Below are positions 25,202 to 34,900 of a DNA stretch of 64,000 nucleotides, piece after piece (position 1 is the first letter of the stretch; every line of letters begins with the position of its first letter). The stretch is from the NCBI GenBank assembly GCA_965116785.1, contig OZ220731.1:1178001-1242000 (forward strand). Direction: 5' to 3'. The position numbers and the translations under genes were made by a program. Under the pieces are notes generated by a model. That model was not told the origin of the DNA. It saw only the letters and a program-made list of their open reading frames with translations, and did not search any database. Source of the stretch: Bin87 sp965116785 (lineage in GTDB: Bacteria > Chloroflexota > Dehalococcoidia > Lucifugimonadales > UBA3495).

Positions 25202-26815
25202 TCAGCGGTGATGCTCAAATCGTTCCCGCAGGACTTTCTTGTCGAACTTGCCCACGCTGGTTTTGGGTATCTCCTCGATGAAAATCACGTCATCGGGAAG
25301 CCACCACCGGGCGAAATCCGGTCGAATAAAGTCCAGAATTGCGTCCTTGGTCAGAGGACCCGAGGCCTCGGAACGGGCAACCACACATGCCAGCGGGCGT
25401 TCCTGCCACTGTGGATCCGGAATCGCAATTACGGCGGCCTCCAACACGTCAGGGTGGGCCATGATTGCGGACTCCAGGTCAACCGACGAAATCCACTCCC
25501 CGCCACTTTTCACCATGTCCTTGACCCGATCGACGATCTGGATATAACCGTCGGCGTCGATGGTGGCAATGTCTCCGCTGTGGTACCAGCCGTCGATAAA
25601 GGTTTCCTCACTGCGCTCATCGTCGACGTATTGGTCCGCAAGCCACGGTCCGCGGAACCAGAGCTCCCCGCGCTGTTCGCCATCCCACGCGAGGTCATTG
25701 CCGTCCTCATCGGCCAGCTTCATATCTATGCCGGGGGCGATGACGCCCTGGCTGGCGTTGAGTTCCAGCCGTTCCTGGTCAGGAAGTTCGTCAAGCCAGC
25801 TGCGCCGCCGGTTTACGGAGATTAGCGGGGCGGCCTCGGTCATGCCGTAGGCGTGGACAATTTCGACCCCCAGTCGGTCCCGGTAAGCCTGTAAGACCGC
25901 CAGAGGAACCGCAGAGCCCCCACTGACAACCTGCCTCAACGATGACAGGTCGTATTCGACCCCCGATCGCTGCAGGTAGTCGAGCACGCCGATCCAGATG
26001 GTCGGCACGCCGGCGCTGATGGTCGCGCGCTCCTGCTCGATCATCTCGCAGATCACGCGCGGGTCCGGCCTTACACCCGGAAAAATCTGCGAAGCGCCGA
26101 ACATTGTGGACGCGTAGGGGAATCCCCAGCAGTTGGCATGGAACATCGGCACGAGGGCCATTATGCGGTCGCGTTCCGAAACGGCCAGCATATCGGCGGT
26201 CGAAGCGGTCAGGGAATGGAGATAAACGGCCCGGTGCGAGTAGGCCACACCCTTGGGCAGGCCAGTGGTCGCGGAGGTATAGCACAATCCCATGGTCGAG
26301 TACTCGTCAACATCCACGGGACGGTACTCGGGCGACGCCGCGTCCAACAGGGTTTCGTAGCACACCGCGTTGGGCAGCGTCGTGGACATTTCATCCGTTC
26401 CGCCGAGGATAACGAAATGCCGCACGGAGGTCAGCCGGTCGGCGATTGCCTCAATCACGGGCGCGAGGTCAGGGTCTATCAACAGAACCTTGTCGCCAGC
26501 GTGGTTGATGATGTACGCCATGTCGTCGGGCGCCAGCCGGATATTGATAGTGTGAGTGACGGCGCCGATGGTGGCCGGCGCGAAATAAGCCTCAAGGTGC
26601 CGGTAGGTGTTCCAGGCGAACGTCCCGACTCGGTCTCCCCGGCCGACACCCAGTTCCCGCAGGGCGTTGCCCAGCCGTGAGGTGCGCGTGAACATCTCAC
26701 CGTAGGTATAGCGGTGAGTACTCTCGCCTACCCGCGTCACGATCTCTTTATTGGGGAAGTGGGTGGCCGCGCGCTCCAGTATGCGGTTAGCCAGCAACTC
26801 ATAGTGCATCGTCAT
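25202..26815 (-). CDS. AMP-dependent acyl-CoA synthetase
   Basis: A 537-residue ANL-superfamily ligase that activates a fatty or other carboxylic acid to its CoA ester. The ATP loop is YTSATTGLPKGV (Gly to Ala in the usual TSGTTG), the central motif is YGMTEAAP, the hinge is YHSGDIATIDADGYIQIVDR and the C-terminal catalytic Lys is in TSVGKFDKK. The layout resembles medium/long-chain acyl-CoA ligases. A GGAGA ribosome-binding site precedes the ATG. It sits between an SDR gene and the ccm genes on the same strand. The exact acid is unknown. Confidence 0.9.
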   Translation of the reverse strand: MTMHYELLANRILERAATHFPNKEIVTRVGESTHRYTYGEMFTRTSRLGNALRELGVGRGDRVGTFAWNTYRHLEAYFAPATIGAVTHTINIRLAPDDMAYIINHAGDKVLLIDPDLAPVIEAIADRLTSVRHFVILGGTDEMSTTLPNAVCYETLLDAASPEYRPVDVDEYSTMGLCYTSATTGLPKGVAYSHRAVYLHSLTASTADMLAVSERDRIMALVPMFHANCWGFPYASTMFGASQIFPGVRPDPRVICEMIEQERATISAGVPTIWIGVLDYLQRSGVEYDLSSLRQVVSGGSAVPLAVLQAYRDRLGVEIVHAYGMTEAAPLISVNRRRSWLDELPDQERLELNASQGVIAPGIDMKLADEDGNDLAWDGEQRGELWFRGPWLADQYVDDERSEETFIDGWYHSGDIATIDADGYIQIVDRVKDMVKSGGEWISSVDLESAIMAHPDVLEAAVIAIPDPQWQERPLACVVARSEASGPLTKDAILDFIRPDFARWWLPDDVIFIEEIPKTSVGKFDKKVLRERFEHHR

Positions 26816-26942
26816 TGCGAATCTCCTGCGAATAGCCCGCTGGGTGCATGATACCGAAGACTGACCGTTTAATATTTTGGTTGTCTGGTCGCCAGGATTG
26901 TGCGGCAGAAAAGGACCGACATCAGCCCGGCTTGGTGCAACA

Positions 26943-27737
26943 TCAGGGATGCTTGATGCTCACGCCCCCGTCGATGGCCCAGGTCTGTCCCGTCACATAC
27001 GAAGCGGCCGGCGAGGCCAGATAAACGGCCAGGTAGCCAACCTCTATGAGCCTCCCGACCCGCGCCAGGGGGACGGTTTCGCCGGACGCGGCGTCGCGAG
27101 CCGCAAAAGCTTCTTCGGACATCTGCTCCGGGTCCGGAAAGCTCCCCGGCGCGATGGCGTTGCAGCGGATGCCGAAAGGCGCCCACTCCTGGGCCACGCA
27201 CTCAGTGAACCGCATCAAGCCGGCCTTTGCGGCGTCGTAGGCCGCCGACATCGGGCGTCCGCGGAAGGATGCCCAGCCGCTGATGTTGATGACGTTGCCC
27301 TGTCTCCGTTCCAGCATGTGCGGTCCCACGGCGCGGCAACCCTGAAAAGCCTCGGTCAGGTTGATGTCGACGATGCTGTGCCATTCGGTTTCCGTCATGC
27401 CGGGTATATCGCTTCCGGGTAGTTGCGCCACCGGTTTGCGGATCGCGTCACCCACGCAGTTGATCATGGTATCGATGTGCCCGAATTCGTCAATTGTGCG
27501 TTGGACGATGGCGTCGGTATCCGCCGCCGCGGTCGCGTCGCCGGTGAGGGGGAGACAGGTCCCGCCCATGGCCCTGACTTCGTCGGCAACCCGGTTCACA
27601 CCGGTGGAGGTGAGGCCGGTAACGGCTACGTCCGCTCCGCCCTGCGCAAACGCCAGGGCGATGCCTTTCCCTATGCCCCGACCCGCGCCAACCAGCAGCA
27701 CTTTCTGGCCGCTTACGTCGAAGATATCCAAACTCAT
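26943..27737 (-). CDS. Short-chain dehydrogenase/reductase
   Basis: A 264-residue classical SDR. The NAD(P) turn is GAGRGIGKG near residue 17, the catalytic Ser is in INISGWASF, and Tyr/Lys are in SAAYDAAKAG. The C-terminal YVTGQTWAIDGG is also typical. The ATG at 27737 has AGGAG 7 bases upstream, so the long upstream extension of the frame is rejected. The substrate is unknown. It is 127 bases ahead of the acyl-CoA ligase, suggesting a joint role in oxidising an organic acid or alcohol. Confidence 0.9.
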   Translation of the reverse strand: MSLDIFDVSGQKVLLVGAGRGIGKGIALAFAQGGADVAVTGLTSTGVNRVADEVRAMGGTCLPLTGDATAAADTDAIVQRTIDEFGHIDTMINCVGDAIRKPVAQLPGSDIPGMTETEWHSIVDINLTEAFQGCRAVGPHMLERRQGNVINISGWASFRGRPMSAAYDAAKAGLMRFTECVAQEWAPFGIRCNAIAPGSFPDPEQMSEEAFAARDAASGETVPLARVGRLIEVGYLAVYLASPAASYVTGQTWAIDGGVSIKHP

Positions 27738-28042
27738 TGACCCACTCCTGGCTGCTTTGAATGCACCGTGATATCGATCATAACGATATGCCGGATCATG
27801 GTGCCACACTGGTACATGCACGGCAACCGTAGCCATATGGTCGTTCGCCTGATCGCGCGTACCCCGGACCGTTGCGCCGTTAGGCGGAAGACAAACTGAA
27901 CGGTCCGACACGGTGCGCCAGGCGGTCTCGACGGCTCCAGGCGTTGATTCACCGTGCCAGGGCCCCCGCAGCGTGGCGGATCGCGTTGACGATGGGGTAA
28001 AATCGTCGAACGCTTTTCTACTTGATTTTAGAGGTGCCGGCC

Positions 28043-28429
28043 ATGCCCAGGGACAGTAATCGGGTGGTGCACCCACCTGAAGGGTGGACGAACTCGCTCG
28101 TGGCCGAATACATAGGTCCCGACCAATTCGGGAACGGTGAAGTGTATGACGCCCAACACGACGCCGCTCCGCTGATCCGCCTGATTTACGACCACCGAGA
28201 CGAAGAGATCACGGTCAGATGTCTGCTTTGCGAGCAACAGTCGCAGGCGGCCGGTCGATTCACTGCCTATCCCATGATCGGTATCGTGAGCATCAACGCT
28301 ACCGCTCTGCTGGTTCCCATGAATACGCCTCGCATCATGAGGCACCTGGCGGACCGACACGAAGAGACGCTCGGCGGCATGGACGATTTCGATTTCTTCA
28401 ATAGCCTGCTGGACATTTGCGGCCTGTAA
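28043..28429 (+). CDS. Unknown protein with possible C2H2 zinc site
   Basis: A 128-residue protein that I do not recognise. It contains VRCLLCEQQ (CxxC) and, about 45 residues later, HLADRHEE (H-x4-H), a spacing that could form a C2H2-type metal site. The rest is mixed alpha/beta with a hydrophobic strand (MIGIVSINATALLVPM). The ATG at 28043 has GAGGTG upstream. It starts 45 bases ahead of the GMC oxidoreductase and may belong to the same operon. No signal peptide is present. Confidence 0.6.
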   Translation: MPRDSNRVVHPPEGWTNSLVAEYIGPDQFGNGEVYDAQHDAAPLIRLIYDHRDEEITVRCLLCEQQSQAAGRFTAYPMIGIVSINATALLVPMNTPRIMRHLADRHEETLGGMDDFDFFNSLLDICGL

Positions 28430-28474
28430 CGAAAGGCAGGACGAACCTGGGCCCGAGCATCGGGAGGTAATCCA

Positions 28475-30025
28475 TTGCAGTATGACTACATAATCGTCGG
28501 CGGAGGTTCAGCCGGATGCGCGCTGGCGTCGCGCTTGACGGAAGACGCGAACGTGTCGGTCCTGCTCCTCGAAGCCGGCCCCGACTACCCGGATTTCGAA
28601 CACCTCCCGATCGACCTGAAGAACGGCAACAACATGTGGCGTTCCGCGTATGGCCCGCACAGCTGGGGGTACCTGGCAAAGGGGACCCCCCACCAGGAAG
28701 AGCCCATAATCATCCCTCGCGGCAAGGCCATGGGCGGTTCGTCCAGCATCAACGGTCAGGTTCTGTTCCGAGGTGTCCCGGAGGACTATGACAACTGGGC
28801 GGTCTGGGGCAACGACGAGTGGTCTTTCACCAAGGTACTGCCCTATTTCCGACGTCTGGAAAACGACCTGGACTTCGGAGGCGACGACTTCCACGGCAAC
28901 TCCGGCCCGATCCCCGTGCGCCGTTACAAGCGGCACGAGTGGCTGCCCGTCGCGGAAGCGTTTTACGACACTGCGCGCGCACTGGGCTTCCCGGAAGATC
29001 CGGACCAGAACCATCCCGACTCGGTCGGCGTCGCGGCGCGTCCCCTGAACAACATCGACGGGGTCCGGATGAGCACCTCGCTGACCTATCTGTCTCTGGC
29101 CCGGCACCGCATGAACCTGACGGTGCGGGGCAACGTGGTGACCCGGCGAGTGCTTTTTGAAGACAAAACCGCCGTGGGCGTTGAGGCGGAAAGCGGCGGC
29201 GAGATATTCGAGGTCTACGGCGACCAGATCATCCTGAGCGCGGGCGCCATCGGGTCGCCCCAGATACTGTTGCTGTCGGGAGTGGGACCCGCCGACCATC
29301 TGGGGGAAATGGGAATACCGCTGGTTCACGAGCTCACCGGCGTCGGCGAGAATCTGCGGGATCATCCTGCGGTGTTCAGCCTGTTCCGCGGCGTCGGTGA
29401 CCCACCGGATCTGGACGCCCCCAGCATCCAGGTCGCGTTGCGATACAGCCCGGAGGGCACTGGAACCCGGGGCGACATCCAGCTTTCTCCGCTTTTGATG
29501 ACCAGCGAGCATCGACCGGCCAGCGTGAACATTGAGACCGATGATTTCCACTTCGGGTTCAGCGCGGCTCTCCAGAACGCCGCCACGGCCGGTCGCCTCC
29601 GCCTGGCCTCCACCGACCCCCACGTCCAGCCCGACCTGTTCTACGACTATCTGTCCGACCCGCTCGACCGCCAGCGCCTGCGGGCGGCGGTGCGATTGGG
29701 TTTGCAGATCGCGGAACAGCCCACATTCAGCCAGTTCGTCGCCGAGCGACTGTCCCCGACGGACGAGGACCTGGCTTCCAACGCTGCTCTGGACCAGTGG
29801 ATGTTGCGCAACGCGTACACCCAGCACCATTCATCGGGCACCTGCAAGATGGGCCCCGGCTCGGACCTGGACGCAGTGGTTGACCAGTATTGCCGGGTCT
29901 ACGGCATGCAGAACCTGCGCGTGGTCGATGCGTCCGTGATGCCTGACGTCATCCGTGCCAATACCAACGCCACGACGATCATGATCGCTGAGCGTGTGGC
30001 GGACTTTATCAAGGACGGCAAGTAA
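28475..30025 (+). CDS. GMC family FAD-dependent oxidoreductase (choline dehydrogenase-like)
   Basis: A 516-residue flavoprotein that would oxidise an alcohol, taking electrons to FAD. The N-terminal dinucleotide fold is YIIVGGGSAGCALASRL. GMC signature 1 covers GKAMGGSSSINGQVLFRG and signature 2 is SAGAIGSPQILLLSGVG. The active-site His pair region is QHHSSGTCKMG, and the final Asn is in NTNATTIMIAER. The start is TTG with GGGAGG 7 bases upstream. A paralogue with the same organisation lies at 54605. The alcohol is unknown; the family covers choline, glucose, polyethylene glycol and others. Confidence 0.92.
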   Translation: MQYDYIIVGGGSAGCALASRLTEDANVSVLLLEAGPDYPDFEHLPIDLKNGNNMWRSAYGPHSWGYLAKGTPHQEEPIIIPRGKAMGGSSSINGQVLFRGVPEDYDNWAVWGNDEWSFTKVLPYFRRLENDLDFGGDDFHGNSGPIPVRRYKRHEWLPVAEAFYDTARALGFPEDPDQNHPDSVGVAARPLNNIDGVRMSTSLTYLSLARHRMNLTVRGNVVTRRVLFEDKTAVGVEAESGGEIFEVYGDQIILSAGAIGSPQILLLSGVGPADHLGEMGIPLVHELTGVGENLRDHPAVFSLFRGVGDPPDLDAPSIQVALRYSPEGTGTRGDIQLSPLLMTSEHRPASVNIETDDFHFGFSAALQNAATAGRLRLASTDPHVQPDLFYDYLSDPLDRQRLRAAVRLGLQIAEQPTFSQFVAERLSPTDEDLASNAALDQWMLRNAYTQHHSSGTCKMGPGSDLDAVVDQYCRVYGMQNLRVVDASVMPDVIRANTNATTIMIAERVADFIKDGK

Positions 30026-30104
30026 CTTCGTCCTATCGAAGGGTTAGCCTTCACACGACGATCACCGAAACGGCAACCAACCCAACAGAGGACGGCACCA
30101 AGCG

Positions 30105-31520
30105 ATGACTATTTCCGCTACTCGGATCGAACGCGACTCCATGGGTGAAATGCAGGTACCCGCCGATGCTCTTTACGGTGCGTCAACCATGCGGGCCGTC
30201 CTGAACTTCCCCATCAGCGATCTGCGCTTCCCAAGGCAATTTATACGGGCCCTCGGGCTGATCAAGTTGGCCGCGGCTCGGACCAACATGGACCTTGGCG
30301 TCCTAGACCCCACCGTCGGCAATGCCATCGTACAGGCGGCCCAGGAGGTCGCGGATGGCAGGCACGACGATCACTTCGTGCTGGACATTTTCCAAACCGG
30401 CTCGGGCACCTCGACCAACACCAACGCCAACGAGGTTATCGCCAACCGTGCCTCGCAAATCCTGGGTGGCGACCTGGGATCGCGACTGGTGCACCCGAAT
30501 GACAACGTCAACCTGGGGCAATCATCCAACGACGTGATCCCCACGGCGATACACCTGGCAGCCCTCTTGGGCATGAAAGAAGACCTTGAGCCGGCGCTGG
30601 AGTCGCTGCGATCAGCGTTGCAGGAGAAATCCGACGAGTTCTGGCCGATCATCAAGACGGGGCGAACCCATCTGCAGGACGCGACGCCCGTCCGCCTGGG
30701 GCAGGAGTTCGGCGGCTACGCGGGACAGGCGGAATACAGCGTGACCCGGGTGCGCCGTGCTCAGGAAGCCCTGGCGGAGGTGGCCCTCGGTGGGACCGCC
30801 GTGGGCACCGGCGTGAACACGCATCCGGAGTTCTCGCAACGGACGTGCGCCACCTTGGCCGAAATGACCGGCGTTTCCATCCGTGAAACCCGCAACCACT
30901 TCCAGGCACAATCGGCGCTCGATGGCATAGTTGAAGCCTCCGGCCAGCTGAAAACCGTTGCGATCAGCCTGCACAAGATCGCCAATGACATCCGGTTCCT
31001 GGGATGCGGGCCGCGCGCCGGCCTGGGCGAAATCAACGTGCCGGAGGTGCAGCCGGGCAGCAGCATCATGCCCGGCAAGGTCAACCCGGTGATTTCAGAA
31101 TCGGTGATCCAGGTCGCCGCGCACGTGGTCGGCAACGACGCGGCCGTCGCTCTTGCCGGGGCCGGCGGGTATTTCGAGCTCAACACCATGATGCCGCTCG
31201 CGGCGTACAACCTGCTCCAGTCGGTGTCGTTGCTGGCCGCATCGGCGAGCAACTTCGCAGACCAGTGCGTTGTCGGGATCACCGCCACGGACACCGGCCC
31301 CGCCATGGTGGAAAAAGGCCTGATGCTGGGGACCGCACTGGCCCCGTCCATCGGATACGACGCGGCTGCGGGGATCGCCAAGAAAGCTGCCGAAACGGGC
31401 GGCACGATCCGGGAGGTCGCCCGGAACGACACTTCCCTCAGCGAAGCGGAACTCGACGCCCTGCTCAACCCGGAGGAAATGACCAAACCCAGCCTTGAGG
31501 TTCGGGGAGGCGGGGGATAA
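30105..31520 (+). CDS. fumC: Class II fumarate hydratase
   Basis: Fumarase C interconverts fumarate and malate in the TCA cycle. The 471-residue protein has RIERDSMGEMQVPADALYGAST at the start, the QTGSGTSTNTNANEV and GQSSNDVIPTAIH substrate-binding blocks, the superfamily signature GSSIMPGKVNPV with the catalytic Ser, and a C-terminal domain. It shares the plus strand with the GMC gene 79 bases upstream and the rpoBC genes downstream but is probably a separate unit, because a promoter precedes rpoB. Confidence 0.95.
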   Translation: MTISATRIERDSMGEMQVPADALYGASTMRAVLNFPISDLRFPRQFIRALGLIKLAAARTNMDLGVLDPTVGNAIVQAAQEVADGRHDDHFVLDIFQTGSGTSTNTNANEVIANRASQILGGDLGSRLVHPNDNVNLGQSSNDVIPTAIHLAALLGMKEDLEPALESLRSALQEKSDEFWPIIKTGRTHLQDATPVRLGQEFGGYAGQAEYSVTRVRRAQEALAEVALGGTAVGTGVNTHPEFSQRTCATLAEMTGVSIRETRNHFQAQSALDGIVEASGQLKTVAISLHKIANDIRFLGCGPRAGLGEINVPEVQPGSSIMPGKVNPVISESVIQVAAHVVGNDAAVALAGAGGYFELNTMMPLAAYNLLQSVSLLAASASNFADQCVVGITATDTGPAMVEKGLMLGTALAPSIGYDAAAGIAKKAAETGGTIREVARNDTSLSEAELDALLNPEEMTKPSLEVRGGGG

Positions 31521-31720
31521 TACGTCCCGGTCGGCAGTGAATGAAACGCGACGGGTGGCTCCGGTGGAGCCGATCCATCAGGGCCACCGTAGCAACTGGG
31601 GGGACCGCGAGCGTTGGAGGCGTGAAGTAAATGCGACGTCAATGAATGCACTACGCAGCAGTCATCTGTCGCGCGGGGAGTCGTGCCGTCTTCGGCGATC
31701 CACCGCACAAAAACAAACAG

Positions 31721-31741
31721 CCCGCAATTGACAATTGCGGG
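31721..31741. repeat. 21-bp perfect palindrome overlapping the rpoB -35 box
   Basis: CCCGCAATTG, A, CAATTGCGGG. The TTGACA of the predicted rpoB promoter lies at its centre. On the minus strand it is followed by CTGTTTGTTTTTG, so it could also act as a minus-strand terminator. The rest of 31521-31956 holds no gene that I can support. Confidence 0.75.
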
Positions 31742-31757
31742 CAACAACGTTTAGGAT
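31728..31757 (+). promoter_or_regulatory. Predicted rpoBC promoter
   Basis: TTGACA (31728-31733), 18-base spacer, TAGGAT (31752-31757; 4/6 to TATAAT). Start of transcription near 31764 gives a leader of about 190 bases before rpoB. Confidence 0.55.
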
Positions 31758-31956
31758 AGAAACAATTTCCATATATGCGCAGAATGCTAATCGCTCTGAT
31801 TTTTTGAAGTTTCGCCTGCTCCCTCAGTTCTAACTGACCCATTGATGCGGCTTGCCGGCAGCGGTAGGCCGTGTCTTCGTGTCTGCACACGAACAACGGA
31901 GGAGCAGGCAATGTTCCGTTAACCCACCACCGCGCACCCGTCAGGAGGGTCGTTTC

Positions 31957-34900
31957 ATGGTCTTGACCCGTAAACGCTCAGGCAGGAACGAACGCGGTCT
32001 GTCCGCTCGCGATGTGAAAACCTATTTGGATTCCAGCATCGCGAACGTTCTGGACGTGCCCAATCTCATCAGAAGCCAGATCGAATCGTTCGACTGGTTC
32101 AAGACAAACGGACTGGCAGAGACCTTCCGGGACTGCTCGCCCATCGTCGCCGGCATAACCCGGCGTTTCGCCAATGGCGAGGCGTCGCGCCGCGCCGAGC
32201 GGTTCGAGTTGTACTTCCTGGACCACTGGTTCGACGCGCCGCAGTTCAGCCCGGAGGAGTGCCGGGAGCGCGAAATAACCTACTCGCAGCCGCTGTACGT
32301 AAAGGCCCAGTTGCGGGACCAGGAAACGGGCGAGATCACCGAATCGGACATCTTCTTCGGCGATGTGCCGATGATGACCGACACCGGCACTTTCATCATC
32401 AACGGCGCCGAGCGGGTGCTGGTCAGCCAACTTCAGCGAGCTCCGGGCGTGTACTTCGAACGGGAGCCTTCCCAGGACCCGGCGTGTCCCGAATGCGGGA
32501 AACTGGAAAACTGGTACTACAAAGCCCGAATATCCGCGAGCCGGGGCGCCCGCATCGAGCTGTCCACCTGGACACACTACTATGCGCGCCGCCGCAACCT
32601 CCCGGAAACCATCACGGTCAGCGTCGACCGGCGACGCCGGATGGGCGTTTCGACTTTCCTCTACGCGCTCGGCATAGTCAGCCCCGAAGAGATGCGAGCG
32701 CTCTTTGAGGGAGTGGACAACCACGAGTGCCGACGCTTTGTCGCTGGCGCCGAACCTGCCGAAGACCGAGATTACAATCCCCGCGACGAGGAACTCCGGT
32801 CGCTTTGGGATCGGATGCACCCTGACCGCGATTTCGACAGCCAGCAGGCTTATCGCATCGGTCTCGCACAGCGAAACTTGTACAAGTGGCTGCGGCCTGG
32901 CGAACCGGCCGTACAGGTTGATGCCGCGTGCACCTTCGTGCTGAACCACTTCTACGATGGCCGGCGATTTGATCTCGGCGAGGTCGGCCGGATCAAGGTG
33001 GACCAGCGTCTCGGTCGATCCGACTCGCAGATATTGACCGATCACCACAAGAACATCCTCAGCCTCGTCCGCGAGCGAGCGCAAACGGGCGACGGACCCA
33101 CTCCCGCGGAAATATTCGCCGCCTCGGGACGTGAGCACCGGATCCTGTCGGACCGCGACGTGGACGCCCTGATCAATTACGGCTACCTGGCACGCCAGGC
33201 CGATCGGCGCATCCTGCCTGTCGACCCGTTTGAAGGCTTGACTGACGAGGAGCAGGCCGTGCGCGTTGAGACGTACGACGCCGCCAACGCGGGCACGCTC
33301 CTGTCTCTCATCGGCGAGCAGGACGACGGCACCCTCACGGTTCGGGTCCAACAACAAGTGACCGAGACCCTGGGGGACCCGGTGGCAGTGGCCACCCAAC
33401 CGATCTTCGGTGGTTCGACGTCCGACGACGCCATCACCCGCGGCGAGGTGTCCATCCTGGAGAATCGTTTCCTGGCCGGTGACAGCATCGTGGAAGTGGG
33501 TCAGTTGATCTACGCCGAGCGTGTCAGCCAGGGCCCGCTGCAGTCGTGGTGCCTCACTCCGGTTCGCGCTCGGGCTTCGCGCATTGTCGGCGTGGTGACC
33601 GAGGTGAACTGCGGCCCCAATGGCAACATGCACCGCGTGCGGTTCAATCTGCCGGGCATTGAATTGGCCGAGCGCCGCGTGCTCGACCTGATGGACATCA
33701 TTGATACACTGGCGGCGTTGATCGCGCAGCATGTCGCCAACGGCGAGCCCCGGGACAACATCGACCACCTGGGCAATCGCCGGGTGCGCGTGGCCGGTGA
33801 ACTCATGCGCGACCAGGTGCGTATCGGCCTGCTGCGCATGCACCGCATGTTCCAGGACCGGGTGGGCCGTCTCGAAAAACCCGAGGACGCCGTGCCGGCC
33901 AAGCTGGTGAACGTCCGGCCGGTGACCGGCGCCATCAGGGAGTTTTTCGGCGGCGACAAATTGTCGCAATTCATGGACCAGACCAACCCGTTGGCGGAAT
34001 TGACACACAAGCGCCGGCTTTCCGCGCTGGGTCGCGGCGGTCTTACCCGGGAACGAGCGGGGTTCGACGTGCGCGACGTGCACGCGTCCCACTACGGCCG
34101 CATATGCCCGATCGAGACCCCGGAAGGAGCCAACATTGGTCTGCTGAGCAGTCTGGCGGCGTACGCCCGCATCGACCGGCTCGGGTTTATCGAAACCCCC
34201 TACTGGCCGGTCATCAAGCAGTTGTGGCTGGGCGACTGCCGCACTCCCGGATTGCCCGGATATTTCGACCCCATCGGACACACGGTGGCCGCGGACGTCA
34301 AAACCCGCAAGGGCGAAGTTATCGTCGCAGCGGGTGACACGATCACCGACGAGCACTGGCGTCGGCTCCGGCGGTTGTCCGGCGACCTCGCCATTGACGT
34401 TGTTCCATTCGTCGACACCCGACCGGAGAGCGTCCGGTACCTTACCGCCGACCTCGAAGAGCAATTTCGGATCGCGCAGGCCAACTCCGGATTTGACGAC
34501 CTCTATCAGTTCACCGACGAGTTGGTCGAAGTGCGAGAGGGAGACAACTACCGCCTGGCTCCGCCGGCGACCGTCGAATACGCTGACGTGTCACCCCTGC
34601 AGATCATGAGCGTTTCGGCGGCGTTGATCCCATTCCTGGAGCACGACGACGCCAACCGCGCCCTGATGGGCTGCAACATGCAGCGGCAGGCAGTGCCCCT
34701 GCTCCAGCCTCAGGCTCCCATCGTCGGCACCGGCATTGAGAGCCGGGTGGCGCGCGACAGTGGCCAGGTGTTGCTGTCCCGCGTCCAGGGTTCGGTTGTG
34801 TCCGTGAACGGCCGCGAAATCGCCGTCGTGGACGACGCCGGCCGTGAACATTCACACCGCCTGGTCAAGTTCGCGAGGACCAACCAGGGCACCTGCCTGA

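Noticed and set aside
25202..26815. Ala in place of Gly in the TSGTTG loop of the acyl-CoA ligase as a sign of inactivity
   Set aside because: The other catalytic motifs, including the C-terminal Lys, are intact, and Gly to Ala at this place is a mild change, so inactivity is not supported.
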